Under the pieces are notes generated by a model. The model was given only the letters and a program-made list of their open reading frames with translations. It searched no databases and was not told the DNA's origin. From assembly GCA_001295905.1 (NCBI GenBank), contig LJHT01000092.1, positions 1 to 60,881 on the forward strand: 60,881 bases of DNA. The letters run 5' to 3'. This document shows, in pieces, positions 35,446 to 45,452 of the stretch. Numbering within the stretch: the first letter of the stretch is position 1; each line of letters opens with the position of its first letter. The translations under genes and the position numbers were made by a program. The stretch comes from a beta proteobacterium AAP51. Its GTDB lineage: Bacteria; Pseudomonadota; Gammaproteobacteria; Burkholderiales; Burkholderiaceae_C.

Positions 35446-35991
35446 ATGAAGACCTCAGCCCTTTTTCTCTCCAGCCCCCTGCGCCTGACCGCGCTCAGCC
35501 TCGTGCTGGCCGTCAGCGCCTTCGCGGTGCAGACCGCCAGCGCCCAGCCCCAGGGCATGGTGGGCGGCGGCGAACACCGCCACGGCCCGCGCGGCGGTGA
35601 AGGCATGGGCCACGACATGGCCCTGGCCAACCCGCGCATGATGGCCCGCATGCTCGACGGCGTGAACGCCACGCCGGAGCAGCGCGCGCAGATCCAGCAG
35701 CTGGCCGAGTCCGCCCGCGCCGACATGAAGGCGCAGTTCGAAGCCGGCCGCAAGCTGCGCGAAGACAGCGCCGCCCTGTTCTCCCAGCCTACGGTGGACG
35801 CCCGCGCCGCCGAAGCCCTGCGCCAGCAGCGCATGGCCCAGCACGACCAGGCCAGCAAGCGCCAGATGCAGCTGATGCTGGACATCAGCCGCGTGCTCAC
35901 GCCCGAGCAGCGCAAGCTGATGGCCGAGCGCATGGTGCAGCGGCGCTCGATGAAAGAGCGCTACCAGGCCGAACCCAAGGCGGCGAAGTAA
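35446..35991 (+). CDS. Spy/CpxP family periplasmic protein
   Basis: 181 residues, ATG at 35446 with GGAAG upstream. Signal peptide ends near QTASA (about residue 32). The mature protein has two LTxxQ-type motifs, NATPEQRAQIQQL and LTPEQRKLMAERM, separated by helices, plus a His/Gly/Met-rich stretch (GGGEHRHGPRGGEGMGHDM) that could bind metal. Family members are ATP-independent chaperones or sensors of envelope stress. It lies 106 nt ahead of a two-component system whose regulator may control it, as CpxP is by CpxRA. Confidence 0.85.
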   Translation: MKTSALFLSSPLRLTALSLVLAVSAFAVQTASAQPQGMVGGGEHRHGPRGGEGMGHDMALANPRMMARMLDGVNATPEQRAQIQQLAESARADMKAQFEAGRKLREDSAALFSQPTVDARAAEALRQQRMAQHDQASKRQMQLMLDISRVLTPEQRKLMAERMVQRRSMKERYQAEPKAAK

Positions 35992-36097
35992 ACGCACTGG
36001 CCCGTTCAAGCCGCAGCGCCGGGGCGGCCCGGGCTTCCCGGGCTGCCGGGGCGGCTATGCTGAAGCCACCGCCCCGGCATTTTCCACACACCCGCTG

Positions 36098-36802
36098 ATG
36101 AGCCGCCTGCTGTTGATCGACGACGACACCCGCCTCACCGACATGGTGGGCGGCTACCTGCGCCAGAACGGCTACGAGGTCGAGACTGCGCCAACGCTGG
36201 CCGCCGGCCGCGAGCAGCTGAAGCACGCCACCCCCGACGCCTTGCTGCTCGACCTGATGCTGCCCGACGGCGACGGCCTCGACTTCACGCGCGAGCTGCG
36301 CGGCGACGCGCGCACACGCCGCCTGCCGCTGTTGATGCTGACCGCCCGCGGCGAGCCCATGGACCGCATCGTCGGCCTGGAGCTGGGCGCCGACGACTAC
36401 CTGCCCAAGCCCTTCGAGCCGCGTGAACTGCTGGCGCGTGTGAAGGCGCTGCTGCGCCGCGCCGCGCCCGAAGCGGGGCCTGACGAGGTGCTGCGCTTCG
36501 GCCGGCTGGAAGTGGACCTGGGCGCACGCCAGGCCCGCCTGGCCGGCCAGCCCTGCGACCTCACCGGCCACCAGTTCGAGCTGCTCACCGTGCTGGCCCG
36601 CAGCCCCGGCCGCGTGCTGAGCCGCGACCAGATCATGGACGCGCTGAAAGGCCACCCGCTGGAGGCCTTCGACCGCAGCATCGACGTGCACATCTCGCGC
36701 ATCCGCGCCGTCATCGAAGACGACCCCAAGAACCCGCGCCGTGTGCTCACGGTGCGCGGCGCGGGTTATGTCTTCGCGAAGAAGCAGGACGCCGAAGCTT
36801 GA
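36098..36802 (+). CDS. OmpR-family response regulator (CpxR-like)
   Basis: 234 residues. Receiver domain with LLIDDDTRL, phosphoacceptor about D52 (LLLDLMLPDGDGLDF), Thr in LMLTARGE and Lys in YLPKPFEP, then a winged-helix DNA-binding domain (LTGHQFELLTVLARSPGRVLSRDQIMD, SIDVHISRIR). Pairs with the sensor kinase 33 nt downstream. Presumed targets are the adjacent Spy gene and its own operon; no binding site was identified. Confidence 0.94.
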   Translation: MSRLLLIDDDTRLTDMVGGYLRQNGYEVETAPTLAAGREQLKHATPDALLLDLMLPDGDGLDFTRELRGDARTRRLPLLMLTARGEPMDRIVGLELGADDYLPKPFEPRELLARVKALLRRAAPEAGPDEVLRFGRLEVDLGARQARLAGQPCDLTGHQFELLTVLARSPGRVLSRDQIMDALKGHPLEAFDRSIDVHISRIRAVIEDDPKNPRRVLTVRGAGYVFAKKQDAEA

Positions 36803-36835
36803 ACGCGGCAGCTGCCTGAAGGCCGGGCCTGGCGC

Positions 36836-38227
36836 ATGCGTTCGCTGTACGTCCGCATCTACCTCACGGTGGTGGCCGCGCTGGCGCTGTTTGCGCTGGT
36901 GTCGGGCTGGGTGGTGCAGCGCCATCTCGACCGTGAACGCGAGGAACGCCGCGTGGCCATGCAGGGCGCGATGCAGGGCGCGGTGCGTGAGCGCGCCGAG
37001 GCCTGGGCCGAACTGCTGCAACGTGCGCTGCCGCCGGCCACCGCACCGCCGCAGGAGCAGGCCGCGGCCCTGGGCGAGTGGTCGCAGCGCCTGCGCCTGC
37101 CCATGGCGCTGGACGATGCCGAAGGCCGGCGGCTGGCCACCTCCGAGAGCTTCCAGCGCCGTGAAGCCGAAGGCCCCGGTCCGCTGGGCGCACGCGCGCA
37201 GGCCTTGCGGCTGGACGACGGCCGCACGCTGTGGGTGCCGCGCGTGGCGGCCCTGGGCAACCTGCGCGCGGCGGCGATGGCCCGCAGCGCGGCCGAAGCA
37301 CGCGGCCCCCCGCCTTCGCCGTGGCCAGGCGCCTGGCGCGGGCTGCCCAGCGGCTGGGGCCTGCTCGTGTTTCTGCTGGTGCTGTTCCTGGCCGTGGCGG
37401 CGGGCGCCTGGCCCGTGGTGCGCCGCCTCACGCGCCGGCTGGAAGCGCTGAAGCACGGCGTCGAAGCGTTTGGCGCCGGCGCGCTGCACCAGCGCGTGGC
37501 CGAAGACGGGCGTGACGAAGTGGCCGCCGTCGGCGCCAGCTTCAACCGCGCGGCCGCGCGCATCGAGGCGCTGCTGCGTTCGCACCAGAGCCTGCTGGCC
37601 AACGCCAGCCACGAGCTGCGTTCACCGCTGGCGCGCCTGAAGATGGCCGTGGCGATGATGGACGAAGCGCCCCCCGCGCAGCGCGCGGCGCTGCGCCAGG
37701 AAATCACCACCAACATCGCCGAGCTGGATGCGCTGGTGGAAGAGGTGCTGCTGGCCAGCCGCCTGGACGGCGCGGCGCAGCTGGACGTGCGCGAACCGGT
37801 GGGCCTGCTCGGCCTGACGGCCGAAGAAGCCGCGCGGGTGGCCGCGCGCGCGCAAGGTGAAGACCTGGTGGTGACAGGCGACGAGCGCCTGCTGCGCCGC
37901 GCGCTGCGCAACCTGCTGGAGAACGCGCGCCGCTACGGGGGCAGCGAGATCGAGGCCTTCGTCGCGCGCCGCGCGGGCGGGGGCGCCGAGGTGCGCGTGT
38001 GCGACCGCGGCCCCGGCGTGCCCGAGGCCTACCGCGAACGCATCTTCGAGGCCTTCTTCCGCCTGCCCGGCCATGCCGAACGCGCCGGCGGCGTGGGGCT
38101 GGGCCTGAGCCTGGTCAGGCAGATTGCCGAACGCCATGGCGGCCGGGTGCGCTGCGAAGCGCGCGAGGGCGGCGGCAGCTGCTTCGTGCTCGAACTGCCC
38201 GGGGCATTGAGCCCCCAAGCTCGCTAG
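36836..38227 (+). CDS. Sensor histidine kinase (CpxA/EnvZ-like)
   Basis: 463 residues with two membrane helices (about 8-27 and 173-195) enclosing a roughly 145-residue periplasmic sensor, a HAMP domain, H-box ASHELRSPLARLKMAV (H259) and catalytic domain motifs NLLENARRYG (N box), DRGPGVP and GVGLGLSLVRQIAERHGG. The last codons and stop (PQAR then TAG at 38225) fall within an intergenic repeat that begins at 38211. This suggests the repeat replaced or extended the original C-terminus. Confidence 0.93.
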   Translation: MRSLYVRIYLTVVAALALFALVSGWVVQRHLDREREERRVAMQGAMQGAVRERAEAWAELLQRALPPATAPPQEQAAALGEWSQRLRLPMALDDAEGRRLATSESFQRREAEGPGPLGARAQALRLDDGRTLWVPRVAALGNLRAAAMARSAAEARGPPPSPWPGAWRGLPSGWGLLVFLLVLFLAVAAGAWPVVRRLTRRLEALKHGVEAFGAGALHQRVAEDGRDEVAAVGASFNRAAARIEALLRSHQSLLANASHELRSPLARLKMAVAMMDEAPPAQRAALRQEITTNIAELDALVEEVLLASRLDGAAQLDVREPVGLLGLTAEEAARVAARAQGEDLVVTGDERLLRRALRNLLENARRYGGSEIEAFVARRAGGGAEVRVCDRGPGVPEAYRERIFEAFFRLPGHAERAGGVGLGLSLVRQIAERHGGRVRCEAREGGGSCFVLELPGALSPQAR

Positions 38228-38322
38228 CGCTCGCTACCCCCGGACCCGTCAAGGGGCCTCTTCGTGGCTTCCGGGGCCGTCCGCCAGTGGACCGGCAAAG
38301 CCGGTTCCACGGCGGGAAGCTT
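38211..38322. repeat. Dispersed intergenic repeat, copy 1 (long form)
   Basis: Its first 31 nt are identical to 58544-58574, and its last ~60 nt closely match the second copy (GGGGCCGTCCGCCAG, CCGGTTCC, GGCGGGAA). Copy 1 carries about 28 extra bases in the middle. It contains CGCTAGCG and ACCGGCAAAGCCGGT palindromes, so it can fold as RNA. It overlaps the 3' end of the histidine kinase gene and lies between convergent genes. Likely a REP-like element; no transposase nearby. Confidence 0.8.
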
Positions 38323-38341
38323 GGTCGCGTGTGGCAGCCTC

Positions 38342-39739
38342 TTAGTCGCGTTGCCGCCGCATCATCCACAGCAGGAAGGCGCTGAGCGCCACGCCGGCCA
38401 GCACCAGGCCGGCGGTCGAGGCGACCCAGAAACCCGGCGCGCCTTGCAGCGCGGCCGGCACGTTGCCCGGCCGGTTGAAGGCGAGCTGGAAGCCGCCGCC
38501 CAGCCCCACGCCCCAGAGTGCGGCCACGTAGATGAGCACCGGCACGGTGGCGATCTTGTAGGCGCGCAGCACGAAGGCGGCGATGGTCTGCATGGCATCG
38601 GCCACGTGGAAGACGGCCAGCCAGGCCACCAGCGGCAGCGCGGCGGCCAGCACCGCGGCGTCTTGCGAGTACAGGCCCAGCATCGGCACGCGCAGCACGT
38701 ACACCAGGCCGCCCATCACCGCCGCCAGCAGCGTGCCCAGCAGCAGGCCGTGCCAGCCCAGGCGCCGTGCGTCGGGCGCATCACCAGCGCCGATGCGCTG
38801 CGCCACCAGTGTGCCGGTGGCATTGGCCAGCGCCAGCGGCATCATGAACAGCAGCGAGACCAGGTTCACGACGATCTGGTGCCCGGCCACGGGCGTGGTG
38901 CCCAGCCGCGCGATGAAGATGGCCATGAAGGCGAAGCCCGTCACTTCCACCAGGATGCTGGCGCCCATGGGGATGCCCAGCCGCAGCTGCGCCAGCAGCC
39001 CGGCGCGCTGCGGCCGGTGCAGGCCGCTGCCCATCAGCTGGAAGCGGTGGTAGTAGGGGTCGCGCCGCAGCATCACCCAGGCCGCCATGGCTTGTGCCCA
39101 CATCGCCACGGCGGTGGCGATGCCGCAGCCCGTGACGCCCAGCGCCGGCAGCCCCAGCGCCGGCACGCCGAACACCAGCGCGGTGGACAGCGGCACCTTC
39201 AGCGCCAGCCCGCCCAGCTGCAGCACCATCACCGCCTTGGGGCGCGAGACGGCGGTGTTGAAGGCGCGGTACACCGTGAACAGCAGCGAAGCCGGCAGTG
39301 AAAACGCCAGCGCCAGCAGGTAGCCGCGCACCTTCTCGCCCACCTCGGGTGTGGCCTGCGCCAGTGCCAGGAAAGGCGTGGGAAACACCAGCAGCGTGCT
39401 GCCCAGCAGGGCCAGCGCGACGGCGATCCACAGCGCCTGGTGCACCTGCGCGCCGGCCTCGGCGTCGCGCCCGGCGCCATGCAGCTGGCCGACGATGGGC
39501 GCCAGCGCCATCAGCACGCCCATGAAGCCGATGAACACGGTGATGTAGGCGGCCGAGCCCACGGCCAGCGCCGCCAGGTCGCTGGCCCCGACGCGCGCCA
39601 CGAGCAGGGTGTCGATGGTGGCAAAGGCCAGCACCGACATCTGGCCGATGAACACCGGCCAGGCCAGCGGCAGGATGCGGCGCGCGCTGTCGGTCCAGTG
39701 CCCGGCGGTGGCCGGTGCGGCGGGCAGGACGGGGTTCAA
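38342..39739 (-). CDS. MATE family multidrug efflux transporter
   Basis: 465 residues, nearly all hydrophobic, fitting 12 membrane helices in two six-helix halves. It starts AATAGHWTDSARRILPLAWPVFIGQ region with the typical MATE opening IGQMSVLAFATIDTLLVARVG and has repeated features in the second half (LGIPMGASILVEVTGFAFMA). Such pumps export drugs or metabolites by Na+ or H+ antiport. Its ATG overlaps the stop of the DUF1289 gene (ATGA), so they are co-transcribed. Substrate unknown. Confidence 0.9.
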   Translation of the reverse strand: MNPVLPAAPATAGHWTDSARRILPLAWPVFIGQMSVLAFATIDTLLVARVGASDLAALAVGSAAYITVFIGFMGVLMALAPIVGQLHGAGRDAEAGAQVHQALWIAVALALLGSTLLVFPTPFLALAQATPEVGEKVRGYLLALAFSLPASLLFTVYRAFNTAVSRPKAVMVLQLGGLALKVPLSTALVFGVPALGLPALGVTGCGIATAVAMWAQAMAAWVMLRRDPYYHRFQLMGSGLHRPQRAGLLAQLRLGIPMGASILVEVTGFAFMAIFIARLGTTPVAGHQIVVNLVSLLFMMPLALANATGTLVAQRIGAGDAPDARRLGWHGLLLGTLLAAVMGGLVYVLRVPMLGLYSQDAAVLAAALPLVAWLAVFHVADAMQTIAAFVLRAYKIATVPVLIYVAALWGVGLGGGFQLAFNRPGNVPAALQGAPGFWVASTAGLVLAGVALSAFLLWMMRRQRD

Positions 39740-40212
39740 GCCGCGGGCGGTTTCAAGGGGTCGGCCGGCGGCGTGAAGGTGTCGGGCGGCGGGTGGTCGG
39801 CGCCCGTGGCCCGGCGCGCGCGCTCGGCATAGCGGTTGAAGCGCCAGGCCGTGCCTTCCATGGTGATGCGGCGCCAGACGCTGCGTTTTTCACCGGGCGT
39901 GTAGGCCGGCCAGTGCTGCACTTCATCGAAGCTGCGGCCGCAGCCCTTGCAGACATCGTCGCCCTGGCTGGTGCTGCAGATGGCGATGCAGGGCGCATCG
40001 GGCGTGGTGGTGTACCAGGCCAGCCAGGCCGCCTTGGCCTTTGGCGGCATGCTGGCCTCGTCGCACTGCGTTTCGCGGTAGTACACCATCAGCGCGTACA
40101 CCTCGGCCAGCGCGCGCACCTCGGCGCAGGCGCTGATGCCGTCGGGCGAAGGCGAACGTTCACGCCACCAGTTGATGGCGGCTTCGATGTCGGTGATGTG
40201 CAGGCCGGCCAT
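39736..40212 (-). CDS. DUF3717-DUF1289 fusion protein
   Basis: 158 residues from ATG at 40212 (MAGLHITDIEAAINWWRERS), where homology starts; the frame is open to 40281. The first half matches DUF3717 (AINWWR motif). The second half is a DUF1289 zinc-ribbon-like domain: PCIAICSTSQGDDVCKGCGRS gives Cx3C...Cx2C, followed by the W-x-RI-x(n)-RFNRYAERA region. The domains are usually separate small proteins as far as I recall. No function is established. Overlaps the MATE gene by 4 nt. Confidence 0.72.
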   Translation of the reverse strand: MAGLHITDIEAAINWWRERSPSPDGISACAEVRALAEVYALMVYYRETQCDEASMPPKAKAAWLAWYTTTPDAPCIAICSTSQGDDVCKGCGRSFDEVQHWPAYTPGEKRSVWRRITMEGTAWRFNRYAERARRATGADHPPPDTFTPPADPLKPPAA

Positions 40213-40311
40213 GGGGTGCTTCAAGGGGGCAGGCAGTGTACTCAGGGCCCTGCAGGCGTGCAGCGGCAGTTTGGTGGCCATTCGGCGGCCGTTTGGCGGC
40301 CGTGCCGGCGC

Positions 40312-40515
40312 TCAGGCCGCGGCCGGGGCCGGCGGGTAGCCGGCGGCGGCCAGCGCAGCGGCCAGGGCCTCGGGCGGGGTGGTGCTGGTGATGTGCACGC
40401 TGTGTGTGGGCAGGTCGGCCTGCACCTGGGCCTGGGCGTCGGTGGCCTGCACGGCTTCGGTGATGCTGCGCACGCAGTGGCCGCAGGACATGGCAGGGAT
40501 GTGGAAGGTGGTCAT
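40312..40515 (-). CDS. copZ: Heavy-metal-associated (HMA) copper chaperone, CopZ-like
   Basis: 67 residues, a single HMA ferredoxin-like fold with metal motif MSCGHC (C11 and C14). It would carry Cu(I) in the cytosol to the P-type ATPase transcribed divergently at 40608. The two starts are 92 nt apart and share a region with a 30-bp imperfect palindrome at 40541-40570. Confidence 0.9.
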   Translation of the reverse strand: MTTFHIPAMSCGHCVRSITEAVQATDAQAQVQADLPTHSVHITSTTPPEALAAALAAAGYPPAPAAA

Positions 40516-40540
40516 GGCGCGGCCCTTTTACAGTGTCTGG

Positions 40541-40570
40541 TTGATATGGGGCCCGTCGGTCCCACCTCAA
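40541..40570. promoter_or_regulatory. Imperfect 30-bp palindrome between divergent copper genes, candidate metalloregulator operator
   Basis: Half-sites of 13 nt around a GTCG/CGAC centre: on the minus strand TTGA, GG, TGGGACC, then GGCCCCA, TA, TCAA; arms match at TTGA/TCAA and in 6 of 7 positions of TGGGnCC/GGnCCCA. On the minus strand TTGAGG and TATCAA are 18 nt apart, so the dyad fills the spacer of a possible promoter for the chaperone, the architecture used by MerR-family regulators such as CueR. No cueR gene is in the window. Confidence 0.5.
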
Positions 40571-40607
40571 GAGACCTTACCCGACCGATGCAGCCCGAAG
40601 CGCGCCC

Positions 40608-42938
<2,331 letters not shown>

Positions 42939-42963
42939 CGCTGCCCCGCGCGGGCGCCAGGCC

Positions 42964-44028
42964 TCAGCGTCTGGGCGTGGCAGGTGTGGCGGCCGTGGCA
43001 GCCGTGGCTGCGGGCGCTGCCGGCGCCTTGAACTTCGCCTCGCGCATCAGCAGGCGGTGGAAGCTGTCGGCCTTGTCCAGCCAATCCACGAAAGGCTGGC
43101 CCTTCTTCACGGTGGCGTTGAAGGCACCGCGCGCCATGAAGGCCTGCCATTCGGGCAAGGCGCGCACGCGGTCGAGCACGCCGTTGTAGTAGGCCACCTG
43201 GGCCGGCGTGGCGTTGGGGCTGGTGAAGATGCCGCGCATCATCAGGTACTGCACCGGGATGCCTTGCGACATGCAGGTGGGCAGGTCGGCCCAGGCCTGG
43301 GTGGCGGTGATCTTGGCGCGTTCGGCCAGCGGCTTGCCGTCGAACACGCACAGCGGGCGCACCGCGCCTTCGCGCCACAGTTTCTCGGCTTCGATGGGGT
43401 TGTTCACCGTCATGTCCACCTCGCGCGCGGCCAGGGCCCGCGCGACGTCGCCGCCGCCTTTCAGCGGCACGTAGTTCAGGCGCGTGGCGCCGGCGGTCTC
43501 GAGCAGCACGCTGATGATCTGGTCTTCCTGCTTGCTGCCCGTGCCACCCAGCTTGAAGCGGCCGGGCGGGCCGGCGCGCAGGGCATCGAGCAGCGCCTTG
43601 CCGCTGGTGTGCGGTGAATCGGCAGGCACCCACAGCACGAACTGGTCGAGCGCCAGCAGCTGCACCGGCGTGATGTCGCGCCAGCTGAAGGGCGTGCCCG
43701 CGGCCAGCGGCGCGGTGAACAGGTTCGACAGCGTGATGATCAGCTTGTGCGGATCGCCGCGCGCAGCCTTCATGTACAGCAGGCCTTCGACGCCGGAATC
43801 GCCCGACTTGTTCACCACGTTCAGCGGCTGGGCCATCAGCTTGTGGTCGGCCACGGCCTTCTGGATGAAACGTGCCATCTGGTCGGCACCGCCGCCCGTG
43901 CCGGCGGGCACCACCAGCTCCACCGGCTGGGTGGGTTCCCAGGTCTGCGCGGCGGCGCCGGCCGAGGCCAGCGCCCAGGCACCCAGGCACGCGGCCCGGC
44001 GTGCGCGAGAAAACACCTTGAACAGCAT
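42964..44028 (-). CDS. Bug/TctC family tripartite tricarboxylate transporter solute-binding protein
   Basis: 354 residues, ATG at 44028 with a perfect AGGAGG 6-7 nt upstream. Signal peptide ends AGAAAQ (about residue 27). The mature domain has the Bug signatures VELVVPAGTGGGADQMAR, KSGDSGVEGLLYM and the VPLKGGGDVARALAAREVDM loop. Bug proteins bind carboxylates or other small anions for TTT importers, but no TctA/TctB permease is near, so it is an orphan. Position beside the benzoate island suggests an aromatic acid ligand, which is inference. Ala/Pro/Thr-rich tail (ATAATAATPATPRR). Confidence 0.88.
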   Translation of the reverse strand: MLFKVFSRARRAACLGAWALASAGAAAQTWEPTQPVELVVPAGTGGGADQMARFIQKAVADHKLMAQPLNVVNKSGDSGVEGLLYMKAARGDPHKLIITLSNLFTAPLAAGTPFSWRDITPVQLLALDQFVLWVPADSPHTSGKALLDALRAGPPGRFKLGGTGSKQEDQIISVLLETAGATRLNYVPLKGGGDVARALAAREVDMTVNNPIEAEKLWREGAVRPLCVFDGKPLAERAKITATQAWADLPTCMSQGIPVQYLMMRGIFTSPNATPAQVAYYNGVLDRVRALPEWQAFMARGAFNATVKKGQPFVDWLDKADSFHRLLMREAKFKAPAAPAATAATAATPATPRR

Positions 44029-44167
44029 GCGCTGCCTCCTTGATCCAGTCGCGGGGCGCCCTTCGGCAATGGCGGTGCCTCGGGCCTCGTTGTGCGCGAG
44101 ATTATCTGCAGCGCCCGGCCACGAAGCCACGCATTAGCGGGCCATTCAGCCGCGAATTGCGCGCATC

Positions 44168-44209
44168 AAACGCATGTGTCGGAAACGCATCGGACGCGTT
44201 TCGAAACGC
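44168..44209. promoter_or_regulatory. AAACGC repeats and GCGTTTCGAAACGC palindrome upstream of the Bug gene
   Basis: AAACGCAT occurs at 44168-44175 and 44183-44190, and a perfect 14-bp palindrome GCGTTTCGAAACGC follows at 44196-44209, whose right arm repeats AAACGC. CATTAGCG (about 44131) and CGCTAATG (44207-44214) further bracket the region. It lies 140-180 nt upstream of the Bug gene and just after the thiolase stop. CpG-centred palindromes of this kind are typical of LacI-type operators, but no regulator is adjacent. Confidence 0.5.
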
Positions 44210-44235
44210 TAATGGCGGCGCGGCCAGCGCTAGGC

Positions 44236-45450
44236 CTAGACGCGCTCCAGAACGAGCGCGATGCCCTGGCCCACGCCGATGCACATGGTGCACAGTGCAA
44301 AACGCCCGCCGCGTCCGCCGTTCATGCGGTGCAACTGGTTCACCGCCGTGGTGGCCAGGCGCGCGCCGCTGGCGCCCAGCGGGTGGCCCAGGGCGATGGC
44401 GCCGCCGTTGGGGTTGACGCGCGGGTCGTCGTCTTGCAGGCCCAGATCACGCAGCACGGCCAGGCCTTGCGCGGCGAAGGCTTCGTTGAGCTCGATCACG
44501 TCCATCTGCGCGAGCGTCAGGCCGGTGAGGGCCAGCACCTTGCGCGTGGCCGGCGCGGGGCCGATGCCCATCACGCGCGGCGCCACGCCGGCCGTGGCCA
44601 TGCCGACGATGCGGGCGCGCGGCGTCAGGCCGTGCTGCGCGGCCGCGGCTTCACTGGCCAGCAGCAGGGCACAGGCGCCGTCGTTCACACCGCTGGCGTT
44701 GCCGGCCGTCACCGTGCCCTCGGGCCGGACGATGGGCTTGAGCTTGGCCAGCACTTCCAGCGAGGTTTCGCGCGGGTGTTCGTCATTGCTCACGACGACC
44801 GCCTCGCCCTTTTTCTGCGGCAGCGTCACGGGGCAGATCTCGGCGTCGAAGAAGCCGGCCTGCTGCGCGGCCACGGCTTTCAGTTGCGAAGCCAGCGCCA
44901 TGCGGTCCTGCGCCTCGCGCTCGATCTTCCATTCCACGGCCACGTTCTCGGCCGTCTCGGGCATCGAATCGACGCCGTGCTGCTCTTTCATCAGCTTGTT
45001 GACGAAGCGCCAGCCGATGGTGGTGTCGAACACGGCGTTGTCGCGGCTGAAGGCCGAGGTGGCCTTGGGCATCACGAAGGGCGCGCGGCTCATGCTCTCC
45101 ACGCCGCCGGCGATCATCAGCTGCGCTTCGCCGGCCTTGATGGCGCGCGCAGCGCTGCCCACGGCGTCGAGCCCGCTGCCGCACAGGCGGTTGATCGTGG
45201 CGCCGGGCACGGCGATGGGCAGGCCCGCCAGCAGCGCGGCCATGCGCGCGACGTTGCGGTTGTCTTCACCGGCCTGGTTGGCGCAGCCGTAGAGCACGTC
45301 GGCCACCGCCGCCCAGTCGACTTTCGGGCTGCGCGCCATCAGCGCCTTCAGCGGCAGCGCGGCCAGGTCGTCGGTGCGCACCGACGACAGCGCGCCGCCG
45401 TAGCGGCCGAAGGGGGTGCGCTGGGCGTCGCAGATATAGGCGTGGGTCAT
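44236..45450 (-). CDS. 3-oxoadipyl-CoA thiolase (PcaF/PaaJ type)
   Basis: Cleaves 3-oxoadipyl-CoA with CoA to succinyl-CoA and acetyl-CoA, the last step of benzoate breakdown by the box route. 404 residues with active-site Cys in NRLCGSGLDA (C90), the NEAFA and GHPLGASGARL histidine motifs, and the second Cys in CTMCIGVGQG. Length and motifs match 3-oxoadipyl-CoA thiolases; a general acetyl-CoA acetyltransferase is the alternative. It lies 2 nt after the dehydrogenase gene in the box operon. Confidence 0.9.
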   Translation of the reverse strand: MTHAYICDAQRTPFGRYGGALSSVRTDDLAALPLKALMARSPKVDWAAVADVLYGCANQAGEDNRNVARMAALLAGLPIAVPGATINRLCGSGLDAVGSAARAIKAGEAQLMIAGGVESMSRAPFVMPKATSAFSRDNAVFDTTIGWRFVNKLMKEQHGVDSMPETAENVAVEWKIEREAQDRMALASQLKAVAAQQAGFFDAEICPVTLPQKKGEAVVVSNDEHPRETSLEVLAKLKPIVRPEGTVTAGNASGVNDGACALLLASEAAAAQHGLTPRARIVGMATAGVAPRVMGIGPAPATRKVLALTGLTLAQMDVIELNEAFAAQGLAVLRDLGLQDDDPRVNPNGGAIALGHPLGASGARLATTAVNQLHRMNGGRGGRFALCTMCIGVGQGIALVLERV

Positions 45451-45452
45451 GG

